Positions 24,565 through 32,439 of a stretch of 33,305 bases of DNA are shown here, piece after piece; the stretch's first letter is position 1, and every line of letters begins with the position of its first letter. The notes beneath the pieces were generated by a model. The model worked only from the letters and a program-made list of their open reading frames with translations. It did not search any database and had not been told where the DNA came from. The stretch is taken from the NCBI RefSeq assembly GCF_003464165.1, contig NZ_QSEK01000030.1:1-33305 (forward strand), written 5' to 3'. Source of the DNA: Eubacterium sp. AM49-13BH (lineage in GTDB: Bacteria > Bacillota > Clostridia > Lachnospirales > Lachnospiraceae). The position numbers and the translations under genes were made by a program.

Positions 24565-25257
24565 ATGTTAAAGGATAATCTTATTGAAGTAGAAGAGCAT
24601 ATTAAGAAAGCATGTGAGAAATCAGGAAGAAATCCAGAAGATGTGTGTCTTGTTGCAGTAAGCAAGACCAAGCCCAAGGATATGCTTATGGAAGTATATG
24701 ACTGTGGAATAAGACAGTTTGGAGAGAATTATGTTCAGGAGATGGTGGATAAGGCAGATACACTTCCTAAGGATATAACATGGCATATGATAGGACATCT
24801 GCAGAGAAACAAGGTAAAATATGTTGTAGGACGAGCTGCATTGATTCATTCAGTTGATTCGGAAAGACTTGCCGTTGCAATAAGTGATGAAGCAGTAAAG
24901 AAAGGCCTTGTACAGGATATTCTTATTGAAGTTAATGTTGCAGGAGAAGAGAATAAGTTCGGTGTAACATGTGATGAAGCAGAAGAATTTGTGAAGAAAA
25001 TAGGAGTACTTCCGGGAATTAAGATAAGAGGATTCATGACAAGTGCACCATTTGTTGAAAATCCTGAAGATAACAGAAAGTATTTTAGAGAATTAAAGCA
25101 ATTACTGGTTGACATCAATAACAAAAACATAGATAATGTATACATGAATGTTTTGTCCATGGGTATGACTAACGATTATACTGTTGCTGTAGAAGAAGGG
25201 GCAACTCATGTAAGGGTTGGAACAGCGATATTTGGAGCCAGGGACTATTCACATTAA
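24565..25257 (+). CDS. yggS: YggS-family PLP homeostasis protein
   Basis: PLP-binding protein with a single alanine-racemase-type barrel; family members keep free PLP and amino-acid pools balanced and have no firm catalytic activity. 230 residues. The PLP lysine is K34 in VAVSKTKP; the family motif FGENYVQEMVDK and WHMIGHLQRNKVKY, the phosphate-site LSMGMTNDY and the end RVGTAIFGARDY are all present. CAGGAGG precedes ATG 24565. Location just before sepF is conserved in many Gram-positives. Confidence 0.95.
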   Translation: MLKDNLIEVEEHIKKACEKSGRNPEDVCLVAVSKTKPKDMLMEVYDCGIRQFGENYVQEMVDKADTLPKDITWHMIGHLQRNKVKYVVGRAALIHSVDSERLAVAISDEAVKKGLVQDILIEVNVAGEENKFGVTCDEAEEFVKKIGVLPGIKIRGFMTSAPFVENPEDNRKYFRELKQLLVDINNKNIDNVYMNVLSMGMTNDYTVAVEEGATHVRVGTAIFGARDYSH

Positions 25258-25313
25258 TATGTTTTGGGGATACTAAAGAAAGTCAGATTATTAGATATAG
25301 GAGAGTGTTTATA

Positions 25314-25865
25314 ATGGGAATGTTAGACGGTTTAACTAATATGTTTAAGATGCATGACGATGATGATTTTGATGACGATTACGAAGATTACGATGATGAT
25401 TTCGGTGATGACTACGATGATGAGAAACCATCAGCAAGAAAGAATCTTTTTGGAAGAAATACCAAGAAAGATACAGTAGCAGACGAAGATGTTTCATATA
25501 CAGCAGAGAAGCCAAGATTTGCTTCCAAGTCTAAGGTTGTTCCTATGAAGACACAGTCTACAAGAGGACTTGAAGTTGTTGTAATAAGACCAGAATCTAT
25601 GGAAGATGCTAAGGAGATAACTGATACACTTCTTACAGGTAAGGCAGTTGTGCTTAACCTTGAAGGAATCCATGTTGAGATAGCACAGAGAATAATAGAT
25701 TATTCTGCTGGTTCTACATATGCAATAAGGGGTAACCTTCAGAAGATAACTAATTATATTTTCCTGGTGACTCCACCTAATGTAGATATTTCGGGTGATA
25801 TTCCTGAGATAGTAACAGGAGGAATTGATCTTTCATCATTTAACAAGAATGAAAACAGATTTTAA
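25314..25865 (+). CDS. sepF: Cell division protein SepF
   Basis: Binds FtsZ and anchors and bundles it at the membrane during septation. 183 residues from ATG 25314 (MGMLDGLTNMFKM), whose first residues form the usual amphipathic membrane-targeting helix. Residues 15-37 are an extreme Asp-rich tract (DDDDFDDDYEDYDDD and more), a linker follows, and the FtsZ-binding SepF domain covers about 85-165 with VVVIRPESMEDAKEITDTLL and KAVVLNLEGI. GGAGAG lies about 9 bases upstream; the GTG at 25305 is less likely. The acidic tract is stronger than in Bacillus SepF. Confidence 0.94.
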   Translation: MGMLDGLTNMFKMHDDDDFDDDYEDYDDDFGDDYDDEKPSARKNLFGRNTKKDTVADEDVSYTAEKPRFASKSKVVPMKTQSTRGLEVVVIRPESMEDAKEITDTLLTGKAVVLNLEGIHVEIAQRIIDYSAGSTYAIRGNLQKITNYIFLVTPPNVDISGDIPEIVTGGIDLSSFNKNENRF

Positions 25866-25874
25866 TTGATCTTC

Positions 25875-25903
25875 ACAGCCACCCACATATAATGGGTGGC
25901 TGT
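25875..25903 (+). terminator. Hairpin between sepF and aroB, possible attenuator
   Basis: ACAGCCACCCA (25875-25885) pairs perfectly with TGGGTGGCTGT (25893-25903) around a 7-base loop. The following T tract is short (TTTAAG), so it may terminate only part of the transcripts or protect an mRNA end, allowing lower aroB expression. Confidence 0.55.
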
Positions 25904-25930
25904 TTAAGTATAAGGATAAGGGAGAATGTT

Positions 25931-27016
25931 ATGAAGTGTATTAATGTAAAGTGCGAAGGTAAACCAGCATACGATATTGTGATTGAAAGTGGATTCGGGG
26001 GACTTTCAGAAGCCTTTAATAAGCTTGAAATAACAGGGAGAAAGTTATGTATTGTGACAGACAGCAATGTAGGTCCTTTATATGCAGAACAGGTAAAGAA
26101 TGAGCTTGAAAAAACAGGCAATACAGTATATGTGTATACATTTGCAGCAGGAGAAGAGAATAAGACTCTTGACACTGTACAGGATGTATATGAATATCTT
26201 ATAGAGAATCATTTTGACAGGAATGACTGCCTTGTAGCACTTGGCGGAGGAGTTGTTGGCGACCTTACCGGATTTTCTGCGGCAACATATCTTAGAGGAA
26301 TAAAATTCATACAGGTTCCTACGTCACTTCTTGCACAGGTTGATTCAAGTATTGGCGGCAAGACAGGCGTTGATTTCAGGGCATATAAGAATATGGTTGG
26401 AGCATTCCATCAGCCAAAGCTTGTATATATGAATATGTCAGTGCTTAAGTCACTCAGTAAGAGACTTTTTAATTCTGGATTTGGTGAGATTATTAAGCAT
26501 GGTCTTATTAAAGATAAGGAATATTACAACTGGCTTAAGGACAATGCAGACAGAATTAAGGCACTAGATCCAGATGCACTTGAACATATGATATATGTGA
26601 GCTGTAATATCAAGAGAGAGGTTGTTGAGAATGACCCTAAGGAGAAAGGTGAAAGAGCGCTGCTTAATTTCGGACATACATTAGGACATGCCATTGAGAA
26701 AGAGATGAACTTCTCACTTTATCATGGAGAGTGTGTTGTGCTTGGAATGATAGCAGCACTCAATATATGTGTCGAGCTTGGAACTATAACTGAAAAGGAA
26801 AGAGATGATGCTCTTAAAACATTTGCATTATATGAATTCCCTGACCATGTCACAGGAATTAAGATTGATGATGTTGTTGCGGTATCCAAGAATGACAAGA
26901 AGATGGATGCCGGCAAGGTTAAGTTCATTCTTCTTAAGTCAGTCGGAGATGCTTATATTGACAGAGATATAACTGATGACCAGATGAGAAGAGCACTTGA
27001 AGGTGTTATAAGATAA
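25931..27016 (+). CDS. aroB: 3-dehydroquinate synthase
   Basis: Second step of the shikimate pathway: DAHP to 3-dehydroquinate, NAD- and metal-dependent, cytosolic. 361 residues from ATG 25931 (MKCINVKCEGK), with AGGGAGAA 5-8 bases upstream; the longer in-frame start at 25892 falls in the hairpin. Visible are the NAD-binding LGGGVVGDLTGFSAATYLRG near 103-122, PTSLLAQVDSSIGGKTGVD near 127-145, the metal glutamate and histidines in GFGEIIKHG and NFGHTLGHAIE, and a third ligand in YHGECV. No other aro gene is adjacent. Confidence 0.96.
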   Translation: MKCINVKCEGKPAYDIVIESGFGGLSEAFNKLEITGRKLCIVTDSNVGPLYAEQVKNELEKTGNTVYVYTFAAGEENKTLDTVQDVYEYLIENHFDRNDCLVALGGGVVGDLTGFSAATYLRGIKFIQVPTSLLAQVDSSIGGKTGVDFRAYKNMVGAFHQPKLVYMNMSVLKSLSKRLFNSGFGEIIKHGLIKDKEYYNWLKDNADRIKALDPDALEHMIYVSCNIKREVVENDPKEKGERALLNFGHTLGHAIEKEMNFSLYHGECVVLGMIAALNICVELGTITEKERDDALKTFALYEFPDHVTGIKIDDVVAVSKNDKKMDAGKVKFILLKSVGDAYIDRDITDDQMRRALEGVIR

Positions 27017-27039
27017 ATGTTTAATAACGGAGGTCGAAA

Positions 27040-27567
27040 GTGAATAATAAAAAGAAAATATTCAATTTGTTATTTTATATTATAGGAATTGTTGTTCTGA
27101 CTGAATTAGACCAGATTACCAAAGCAGTTGCAGAAGCGAGGCTTTTAGGGAAACCGGATTTTAAGATAATAGGCGATGCATTTGTTTTTTCTTATCTTAG
27201 AAATTCAGGTGCAGCATGGGGAATGCTAAGCGGTAAGATTAATCTGTTTCTTGTGTTTACAGTTATAGTTATGCTTATAGTAACTTATGTAATTATTAAT
27301 CTTCCTGCAACAAGAAAGTATATGCCACTTCTTATAACATGTACATTACTTGTATCTGGTGCAGTAGGAAACTTTATTGACAGGGTAAGATTCGGATACG
27401 TAAGGGATTTTATATATTTCAAGCTTATTAATTTTCCGGTATTCAATGTGGCAGACTGCTATGTTACTGTTTCAGTTGCGCTGCTTATAATTCTTATTCT
27501 TTTTGTCTACAAAGAAGATGATTTCGGATTCTTAAAGTTATCGAAGAAGGGTGATAATAATGAGTGA
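27040..27567 (+). CDS. lspA: Lipoprotein signal peptidase (signal peptidase II)
   Basis: Inner-membrane aspartyl protease that cuts signal peptides of diacylated prolipoproteins. 175 residues with four hydrophobic segments (about 7-23, 68-88, 96-114, 138-158). The catalytic aspartates are in GNFIDRVRFGYVRDFI and FNVADCYV; the conserved RNSGAAWG also appears. The start is GTG 27040, 6 bases after a perfect GGAGG, so initiation at GTG is well supported. The last 8 bases overlap the next gene, the classic lspA-rluD arrangement. Confidence 0.95.
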   Translation: MNNKKKIFNLLFYIIGIVVLTELDQITKAVAEARLLGKPDFKIIGDAFVFSYLRNSGAAWGMLSGKINLFLVFTVIVMLIVTYVIINLPATRKYMPLLITCTLLVSGAVGNFIDRVRFGYVRDFIYFKLINFPVFNVADCYVTVSVALLIILILFVYKEDDFGFLKLSKKGDNNE

Positions 27568-28492
27568 TTCAGTACAGAATTTAATTGCTGAACCAGAGGA
27601 TAAGGGGACAAGAATAGATAAATATCTGTCGCAGGAGTTAGAAGATGTGTCAAGGTCACGCATACAGAAGCTGTTAGATGATGGAGATATTACGGTTGAT
27701 GACAAATGTGTCAAGTCTAACTATAAGCTTAATGGAACGGAACATATCACAATAACAATTCCTGAACTTATTGTGCCACAGATACTTCCGGAAAACATAC
27801 CTCTGAATATAATATATGAAGATGATGATGTGATACTGATAGATAAACCGAAGGGAATGGTTGTACATCCGGCTGTAGGACATTATACAGGAACAGTTGT
27901 CAATGCACTTATGTATCATTGCAGGGATAATCTGTCAGGAATTAATGGCGTTATGCGTCCTGGAATAGTACACAGAATAGATATGAATACCACGGGTGTT
28001 ATTGTTGCATGTAAGAATGACAAGGCACATAATGATATTGCTGCACAGCTTGCTGTCCATTCAATAACAAGAAAGTATTATTGCATTGTCCATAACCGCT
28101 TTAAAGAGGAAGAAGGCACAGTGGATGCACCTATAGGGCGTAATCTAAAGGACCGTAAGATGATGGCGGTTGACAGAAAGAATGGAAAACGTGCTGTTAC
28201 ACATTACCGTGTACTTGAGAATTTTGACAAATACAGTTTTATAGAATGTCAGTTAGAGACAGGCAGAACTCATCAGATAAGAGTACATATGGCAAGTATA
28301 GGGCATCCGATACTTGGAGATGATGTGTATAGTCATGCCAAGAGTGGATATAAACTGCAGGGACAGACACTACATGCAGGTGTTCTTGGATTTATACATC
28401 CGTCAACAGGTGAATATATGGAGTTCAAAGCACCATTGCCCGAATATTTTGAGAAGCTGCTTAAGGATTTAAGAAATGGAGGTAGCAATTGA
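27560..28492 (+). CDS. rluD: RluA-family 23S rRNA pseudouridine synthase (RluD-type)
   Basis: Isomerises uridine to pseudouridine in 23S rRNA. 310 residues from ATG 27560. An S4 RNA-binding domain covers about 14-75 (TRIDKYLSQELEDVSRSRIQ). The catalytic domain has the motif HRIDMNTTG with the catalytic D141; Thr replaces the usual Ser in the -TSG- part, which should be harmless. ETGRTHQIRVHMASIGHPILGD is also present. The start overlaps lspA by 8 bases, with AGAAGGGTG as ribosome binding site. Precise target positions cannot be read from sequence. Confidence 0.93.
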   Translation: MSDSVQNLIAEPEDKGTRIDKYLSQELEDVSRSRIQKLLDDGDITVDDKCVKSNYKLNGTEHITITIPELIVPQILPENIPLNIIYEDDDVILIDKPKGMVVHPAVGHYTGTVVNALMYHCRDNLSGINGVMRPGIVHRIDMNTTGVIVACKNDKAHNDIAAQLAVHSITRKYYCIVHNRFKEEEGTVDAPIGRNLKDRKMMAVDRKNGKRAVTHYRVLENFDKYSFIECQLETGRTHQIRVHMASIGHPILGDDVYSHAKSGYKLQGQTLHAGVLGFIHPSTGEYMEFKAPLPEYFEKLLKDLRNGGSN

Positions 28493-29031
28493 GACGCAGG
28501 GAATTTATAGATATAATATTGAACAGTATTTCAGATACATTTGATATATACCATAATTACTGGTTTGAAGGTAGAAAGTTTGTTATATATGCTTACAGCT
28601 ATAATAAGAAAGACAGATTTTCTACAACAGATGATGCCAAGTTATGGGACTCAAAATGCTATGAGCATCTGTTTTTCATTAATTGTGATACGCTTGGTAT
28701 GAAAGAGCTTGATGATTTATATGATTTTGCTGTCAATAAGATTGAACCGCATTTTGTACGAGGTGACGGAAAGCTGCCTGCTAAGAATCATATGTATACA
28801 CACATATCATTTATAATAATTACAAGAAATCAGGTGCTTCCTGATGTCGAGAAAGCACTTCAATCTAAGAATTTTAGCAAGAATTATATGTTTGGTGCAA
28901 GAGGCTTTTCTAATATCAGACTGGCTTGTGTTACCCCGAGCAGATACAGTGTGATATCTAATAAGGCTGGAACTAAGATAGCAGAATTTCTTACAGAGAT
29001 ACTCTTGCATATAGACCATTATGAAGAATAA
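28489..29031 (+). CDS. Uncharacterised 180-residue conserved protein
   Basis: Starts at TTG 28489, overlapping the pseudouridine synthase stop by 4 bases (TTGA), with a perfect GGAGG 6 bases upstream; the unusual start is thus well supported. No signal peptide or membrane segment. It looks like a compact alpha/beta protein; notable segments are NYWFEGRKFVIYAYSYNKKD, HMYTHISFIIITRNQ and YMFGARGFSNIRLACV. From memory it recalls a Clostridia family of unknown function (possibly DUF8052), which I cannot confirm. As the last gene of the operon from the HlyD-like gene, it may have an envelope role, but nothing in the sequence shows a function. Confidence 0.7.
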   Translation: MRRREFIDIILNSISDTFDIYHNYWFEGRKFVIYAYSYNKKDRFSTTDDAKLWDSKCYEHLFFINCDTLGMKELDDLYDFAVNKIEPHFVRGDGKLPAKNHMYTHISFIIITRNQVLPDVEKALQSKNFSKNYMFGARGFSNIRLACVTPSRYSVISNKAGTKIAEFLTEILLHIDHYEE

Positions 29032-29071
29032 ATAATAATTATTAAAGATTAATTTAATTATGCTTAATATG

Positions 29072-29100
29072 TAGATTTTACTACAGAAATAATGTATAAT
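29072..29100 (+). promoter_or_regulatory. Possible promoter of the cytidylate-kinase-like gene
   Basis: A consensus TATAAT at 29095-29100 lies 47 bases before the start codon. The -35 position at 17-base spacing (TAGATT, 29072-29077) is weak. Confidence 0.4.
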
Positions 29101-29146
29101 ATATCTAAAGTATTTCGTATACAATTGAAACTAGGAGGTAGGAACT

Positions 29147-29785
29147 ATGGATGAGAGAACAGTTATTACTATCGGACGAGAATTTGGAAGCGGTGGACAT
29201 GAGATAGGCATGAAACTGGCAGAGAAGCTGGGGATAAAGTGCTACGACAAGGAACTGCTAGAACTTGCAGCTAAGGAGAGTGGACTTTGTGAAGAACTTT
29301 TCGCATCTCAGGACGAGAAGCCTACTAACAGTTTCCTTTATTCTCTTGTAATGGATACATATTCACTGGGATATACTAATTCATATGTGGATATGCCTAT
29401 TAATCACAAGGTTTTCCTTGCACAGTTTGATGCTATCAAGAAACTTGCAGAGAGAGAATCATGTGTTATTGTAGGAAGATGTGCGGATTATGCATTGGAA
29501 GATAATCCATATGCAGTAAGTGTATTTATCAAGGCAAGTCTTGATGAGAGAGTACAGAGAATTAAGAGAATCTATGAACTTAATGATTCTAAGGCTGCAG
29601 ATCTTATCCAGAAGACGGATAAGAGAAGAGCAAGCTATTACAATTACTACTCAAGCAAGAAGTGGGGAGAAGCTAAGAGCTACAATCTCTGTATAGACAG
29701 TGGACTTGTAGGAATAGATGGTGCAATTGATATGATACTTAAGTTTATTGAATTAAAAGAGAAGAACATGGGCAAAGATATTTAA
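29147..29785 (+). CDS. Cytidylate kinase-like family protein
   Basis: A 212-residue P-loop nucleotide-kinase-like protein of the cytidylate kinase 2 family. The N-terminal TIGREFGSGGHEIGMKLAEK (residues 8-27) is the family's variant P-loop, where GSGGHEIG replaces the usual GxxxxGKS/T. ESCVIVGRCADYAL at about 104-117 and the LID-like stretch with DKRRASYYNYYSSKKWG at about 161-177 follow. True substrate is unknown; it is not the housekeeping Cmk, which has a standard P-loop. ATG 29147 follows AGGAGG. The gene has its own promoter; the next gene starts 32 bases later and may be co-transcribed. Confidence 0.88.
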   Translation: MDERTVITIGREFGSGGHEIGMKLAEKLGIKCYDKELLELAAKESGLCEELFASQDEKPTNSFLYSLVMDTYSLGYTNSYVDMPINHKVFLAQFDAIKKLAERESCVIVGRCADYALEDNPYAVSVFIKASLDERVQRIKRIYELNDSKAADLIQKTDKRRASYYNYYSSKKWGEAKSYNLCIDSGLVGIDGAIDMILKFIELKEKNMGKDI

Positions 29786-29817
29786 TTCACTTTTAATATA
29801 TACACGGTTGGTAAGTT

Positions 29818-30756
29818 ATGGATTTTAATGGCTATAAGAGAACGAAGAAGTTTGATATTAAGAGATGGTTTAAGGGAACTAATTCAATCGTATACCTTGT
29901 TATACTTGTTGTAATGGTTCTTGGACTGCTGTTTGTGTTAAGAACTGTTATCAGTATGCATAACAGCAATAAGAATGCTGATAATGTTTCACAGGAAGAG
30001 ACCACAGGTGAAACTGATTCATCAGAGATGGATACACAGACACAGACAATTGCAAAGAACCAGTCGTATTATATCAGAATAAGCATTGCGAAGCATACGC
30101 TGGTTGTTTATCAGCTTGATGATAATAAAGAATTCTCTATTCCTGTTAAGGCTTTTAAAGTGGCTCTAGGACCTAAAGTTGTTCCTGCCAAGACGGCTAT
30201 ATCAGAGAAATCTTTATGGCGTAAGATTACAGATATATATTATGTCAGATACTCTTCAAGACTTGATAATGCTGAGTATCTAAGTACCGCAACATATTAC
30301 AGCCAGAGTGATAACAATCTTAATCCAAAGTCATACAATGCCATAGGTCAGAATGTGTCGGAAGGTTCAATCCTTATGACATGTGTCAATGCCAAGTGGA
30401 TATATGAGAATTGCGGTGCGAAGACAACTGTAGAGATAGTTGAAGATTTTGATATCAGTTCGGACATTAAAGTTGAAGGCATAAGCTGGATAGCTGATGA
30501 TGCATATAGAGACCCGACTGATAATGTGAATGGAAGCAGTAATATACAGAATAATAACGTTTCACAATACAATCAGACACAGGCTGACACAGAAGCTGTC
30601 ACGAATGATGACAGACCTCAGGAGACTGAGGCACAGACACAGAAGAATGATTCTGGAGAGACACAGCCGACAACTGTCAGTCAGCAGGAGACTAATGCTC
30701 AGCATACCCAGTCATCAGAGGCACAGAAGCCGTATGACAAGACCGTGTCAGAGTAA
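29818..30756 (+). CDS. Membrane-anchored YkuD-fold protein without catalytic residues
   Basis: A 312-residue protein with an N-terminal membrane anchor (residues 23-45), a Thr/Ser linker, a YkuD (L,D-transpeptidase) like domain at about 83-210, and a Gln/Thr/Ser/Glu-rich disordered tail at about 235-312. YYIRISIAKHTLVVYQLDD is the usual first strand of YkuD domains, and SEGSILMTCVNAKWIYENC at 181-199 aligns with the ShGCIRL...DAKWLY active-site segment. The catalytic Cys is Ser184, the Arg after it is Leu186, and the upstream His is missing, so transpeptidase activity is unlikely. It may bind peptidoglycan. The ribosome binding site before ATG 29818 is weak. The domain call is from motif reading only. 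Confidence 0.65.
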   Translation: MDFNGYKRTKKFDIKRWFKGTNSIVYLVILVVMVLGLLFVLRTVISMHNSNKNADNVSQEETTGETDSSEMDTQTQTIAKNQSYYIRISIAKHTLVVYQLDDNKEFSIPVKAFKVALGPKVVPAKTAISEKSLWRKITDIYYVRYSSRLDNAEYLSTATYYSQSDNNLNPKSYNAIGQNVSEGSILMTCVNAKWIYENCGAKTTVEIVEDFDISSDIKVEGISWIADDAYRDPTDNVNGSSNIQNNNVSQYNQTQADTEAVTNDDRPQETEAQTQKNDSGETQPTTVSQQETNAQHTQSSEAQKPYDKTVSE

Positions 30757-30808
30757 TTTAACAACATATTTATAATAATAATTAATCCCTTTTCGCTTTT
30801 TATAAAGC

Positions 30809-30836
30809 CGAATGTATGCTATAATAGGTACATTCG
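30809..30836. promoter_or_regulatory. Promoter -10 inside a perfect palindrome, probable operator of putP
   Basis: An extended -10, TGCTATAAT (TATAAT at 30820-30825), lies between perfect 8-base arms CGAATGTA (30809-30816) and TACATTCG (30829-30836), 12 bases apart. The start point would fall in the right arm, so an RNA hairpin is unlikely and a repressor or activator site is the better reading. The -35 (TTTTTA, 30797-30802) is poor, which fits a regulated promoter. Confidence 0.6.
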
Positions 30837-30865
30837 CGTATTTATGAAAGGAAAAGGGATTTTTT

Positions 30866-32395
30866 ATGTCAAACATTATTATTTTAGCAGCAATTATACT
30901 TTACCTCGGAATGGTGGTATGGATAGGAGTAATCTGTTCTAAGAAGAACAGTGATGTAGGAGACTTCTATCTTGGTGGAAGAAAGTTAGGACCTGTTGTT
31001 ACTGCAATGAGTGCAGAAGCGTCAGACATGAGCAGTTACCTGCTTATGGGTGTTCCGGGACTGGCATACCTTACAGGTCTTGCTGACGCAACATGGACAG
31101 CAATTGGTCTTGCACTTGGTACATACCTTAACTGGCTTATTGTTGCCAAGAAGATAAGATTATATTCACATGGTTATCAGGCAATAACACTTCCTGATTA
31201 TTTTTCTAAGAGATTCGGGGATGACAAGCATGTAATTACATTAATATCAGCAGCACTTATTGTAATATTCTTTATACCATACACAGCATCAGGCTTTGCT
31301 GCCTGCGGAAAGCTGTTTAACAGTCTTTTAGGTTTTGATTATCATGCAGCAATGATTGTCAGTGCTGTTGTTATTGTACTTTACTGCACAATGGGTGGAT
31401 TCCTTGCAGCAAGTACATCAGATCTTGTGCAGAGTATTATCATGACATTTGCACTTGCTGTAGTAGTTATATTTGGAATTGTACAGGCAGGAGGAATGGG
31501 AGTTGTACTTGATAATGCCAAGGCACTTCCAGGATATCTTGATATGTTCCATACACATATTGCAGAAACTAACAGTTCAGGAGACTATGGATTCTTTAAG
31601 ATTGTTTCAACACTTGCATGGGGACTCGGATACTTCGGTATGCCACATATCCTTTTAAGATTCATGGCTATTGAAGATGAGAACAAGTTAAAGATTTCAA
31701 GAAGAATTGCTACTGTATGGGTATTCATATCACTTATTGTTGCAACTGGAATCGGTGTAATAGGACTTACACTTTCAAAGAATGGTATTATTGATACCCT
31801 TACAGGTTCAGAATCAGAGACAATTATTGTTAAGATATCACATTATCTTTCAACATTTAACCCTGTAGCAGCATTCATAGCAGGAATTATCCTTGCAGGT
31901 ATTCTTGCAGCAACCATGTCAACAGCAGATTCACAGCTTCTTGCAGCTTCATCTGCTATATCACAGAACCTTGCGGTTGAGGTGTTACATATTAATATGT
32001 CTAAGAAGACATCAATGCTTGTTGCAAGACTTACAGTTGTTGTTATATCAGTTATATCAATATTCTTTGCACTTGATCCTACAAGCTCAGTATTTAAGAT
32101 TGTTTCATTTGCATGGGCAGGTTTCGGTGCAGCATTCGGTCCTGTAGTTCTATGCTCACTTTTCTGGAAGAGAGCCAATAAGTATGGAATTATATCGGGC
32201 ATGATTGCAGGTGGAGCAATGATATTTATATGGAAATTCGGAATTGCAAAGCTTGGAGGAATATTTGCTGTATATGAGCTTTTACCAGCATTTATCTTCG
32301 CAACATTAGTTATTATTGTTGTAAGTCTTGCTACAGGAAAGCCATCTAAGGAAGTTATGGATAAGTTTGAAGAAGTTAAGAATATGAGCAAATAA
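30866..32395 (+). CDS. putP: Sodium/proline symporter, PutP family (SSS)
   Basis: Sodium-coupled solute symporter of the SSS family, most like PutP, taking up proline. 509 residues with about 13 membrane segments starting at residue 4. The PutP hallmark AMSAEASDMSSYLLMGVPGLAY at about 47-68 (read as MSAEASDMSSYLLMG) contains sodium and substrate contacts; NPVAAFIAGIILAGILAATM and STADSQLLAASSAISQNL at about 330-372 complete the core. AGGAAAAGGG precedes ATG 30866. The gene is monocistronic or leads into the two-component genes 44 bases downstream. Substrate other than proline cannot be excluded. Confidence 0.93.
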   Translation: MSNIIILAAIILYLGMVVWIGVICSKKNSDVGDFYLGGRKLGPVVTAMSAEASDMSSYLLMGVPGLAYLTGLADATWTAIGLALGTYLNWLIVAKKIRLYSHGYQAITLPDYFSKRFGDDKHVITLISAALIVIFFIPYTASGFAACGKLFNSLLGFDYHAAMIVSAVVIVLYCTMGGFLAASTSDLVQSIIMTFALAVVVIFGIVQAGGMGVVLDNAKALPGYLDMFHTHIAETNSSGDYGFFKIVSTLAWGLGYFGMPHILLRFMAIEDENKLKISRRIATVWVFISLIVATGIGVIGLTLSKNGIIDTLTGSESETIIVKISHYLSTFNPVAAFIAGIILAGILAATMSTADSQLLAASSAISQNLAVEVLHINMSKKTSMLVARLTVVVISVISIFFALDPTSSVFKIVSFAWAGFGAAFGPVVLCSLFWKRANKYGIISGMIAGGAMIFIWKFGIAKLGGIFAVYELLPAFIFATLVIIVVSLATGKPSKEVMDKFEEVKNMSK

Positions 32396-32439
32396 TTCAT
32401 GTCTCTTAATGTAATATGTAGAAGAGAGTTTTATATAAT

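Noticed and set aside
29032..29070. AT-rich inverted sequence after the 180-residue gene as a terminator
   Set aside because: The possible stem is nearly all A and T, too weak for a Rho-independent terminator.
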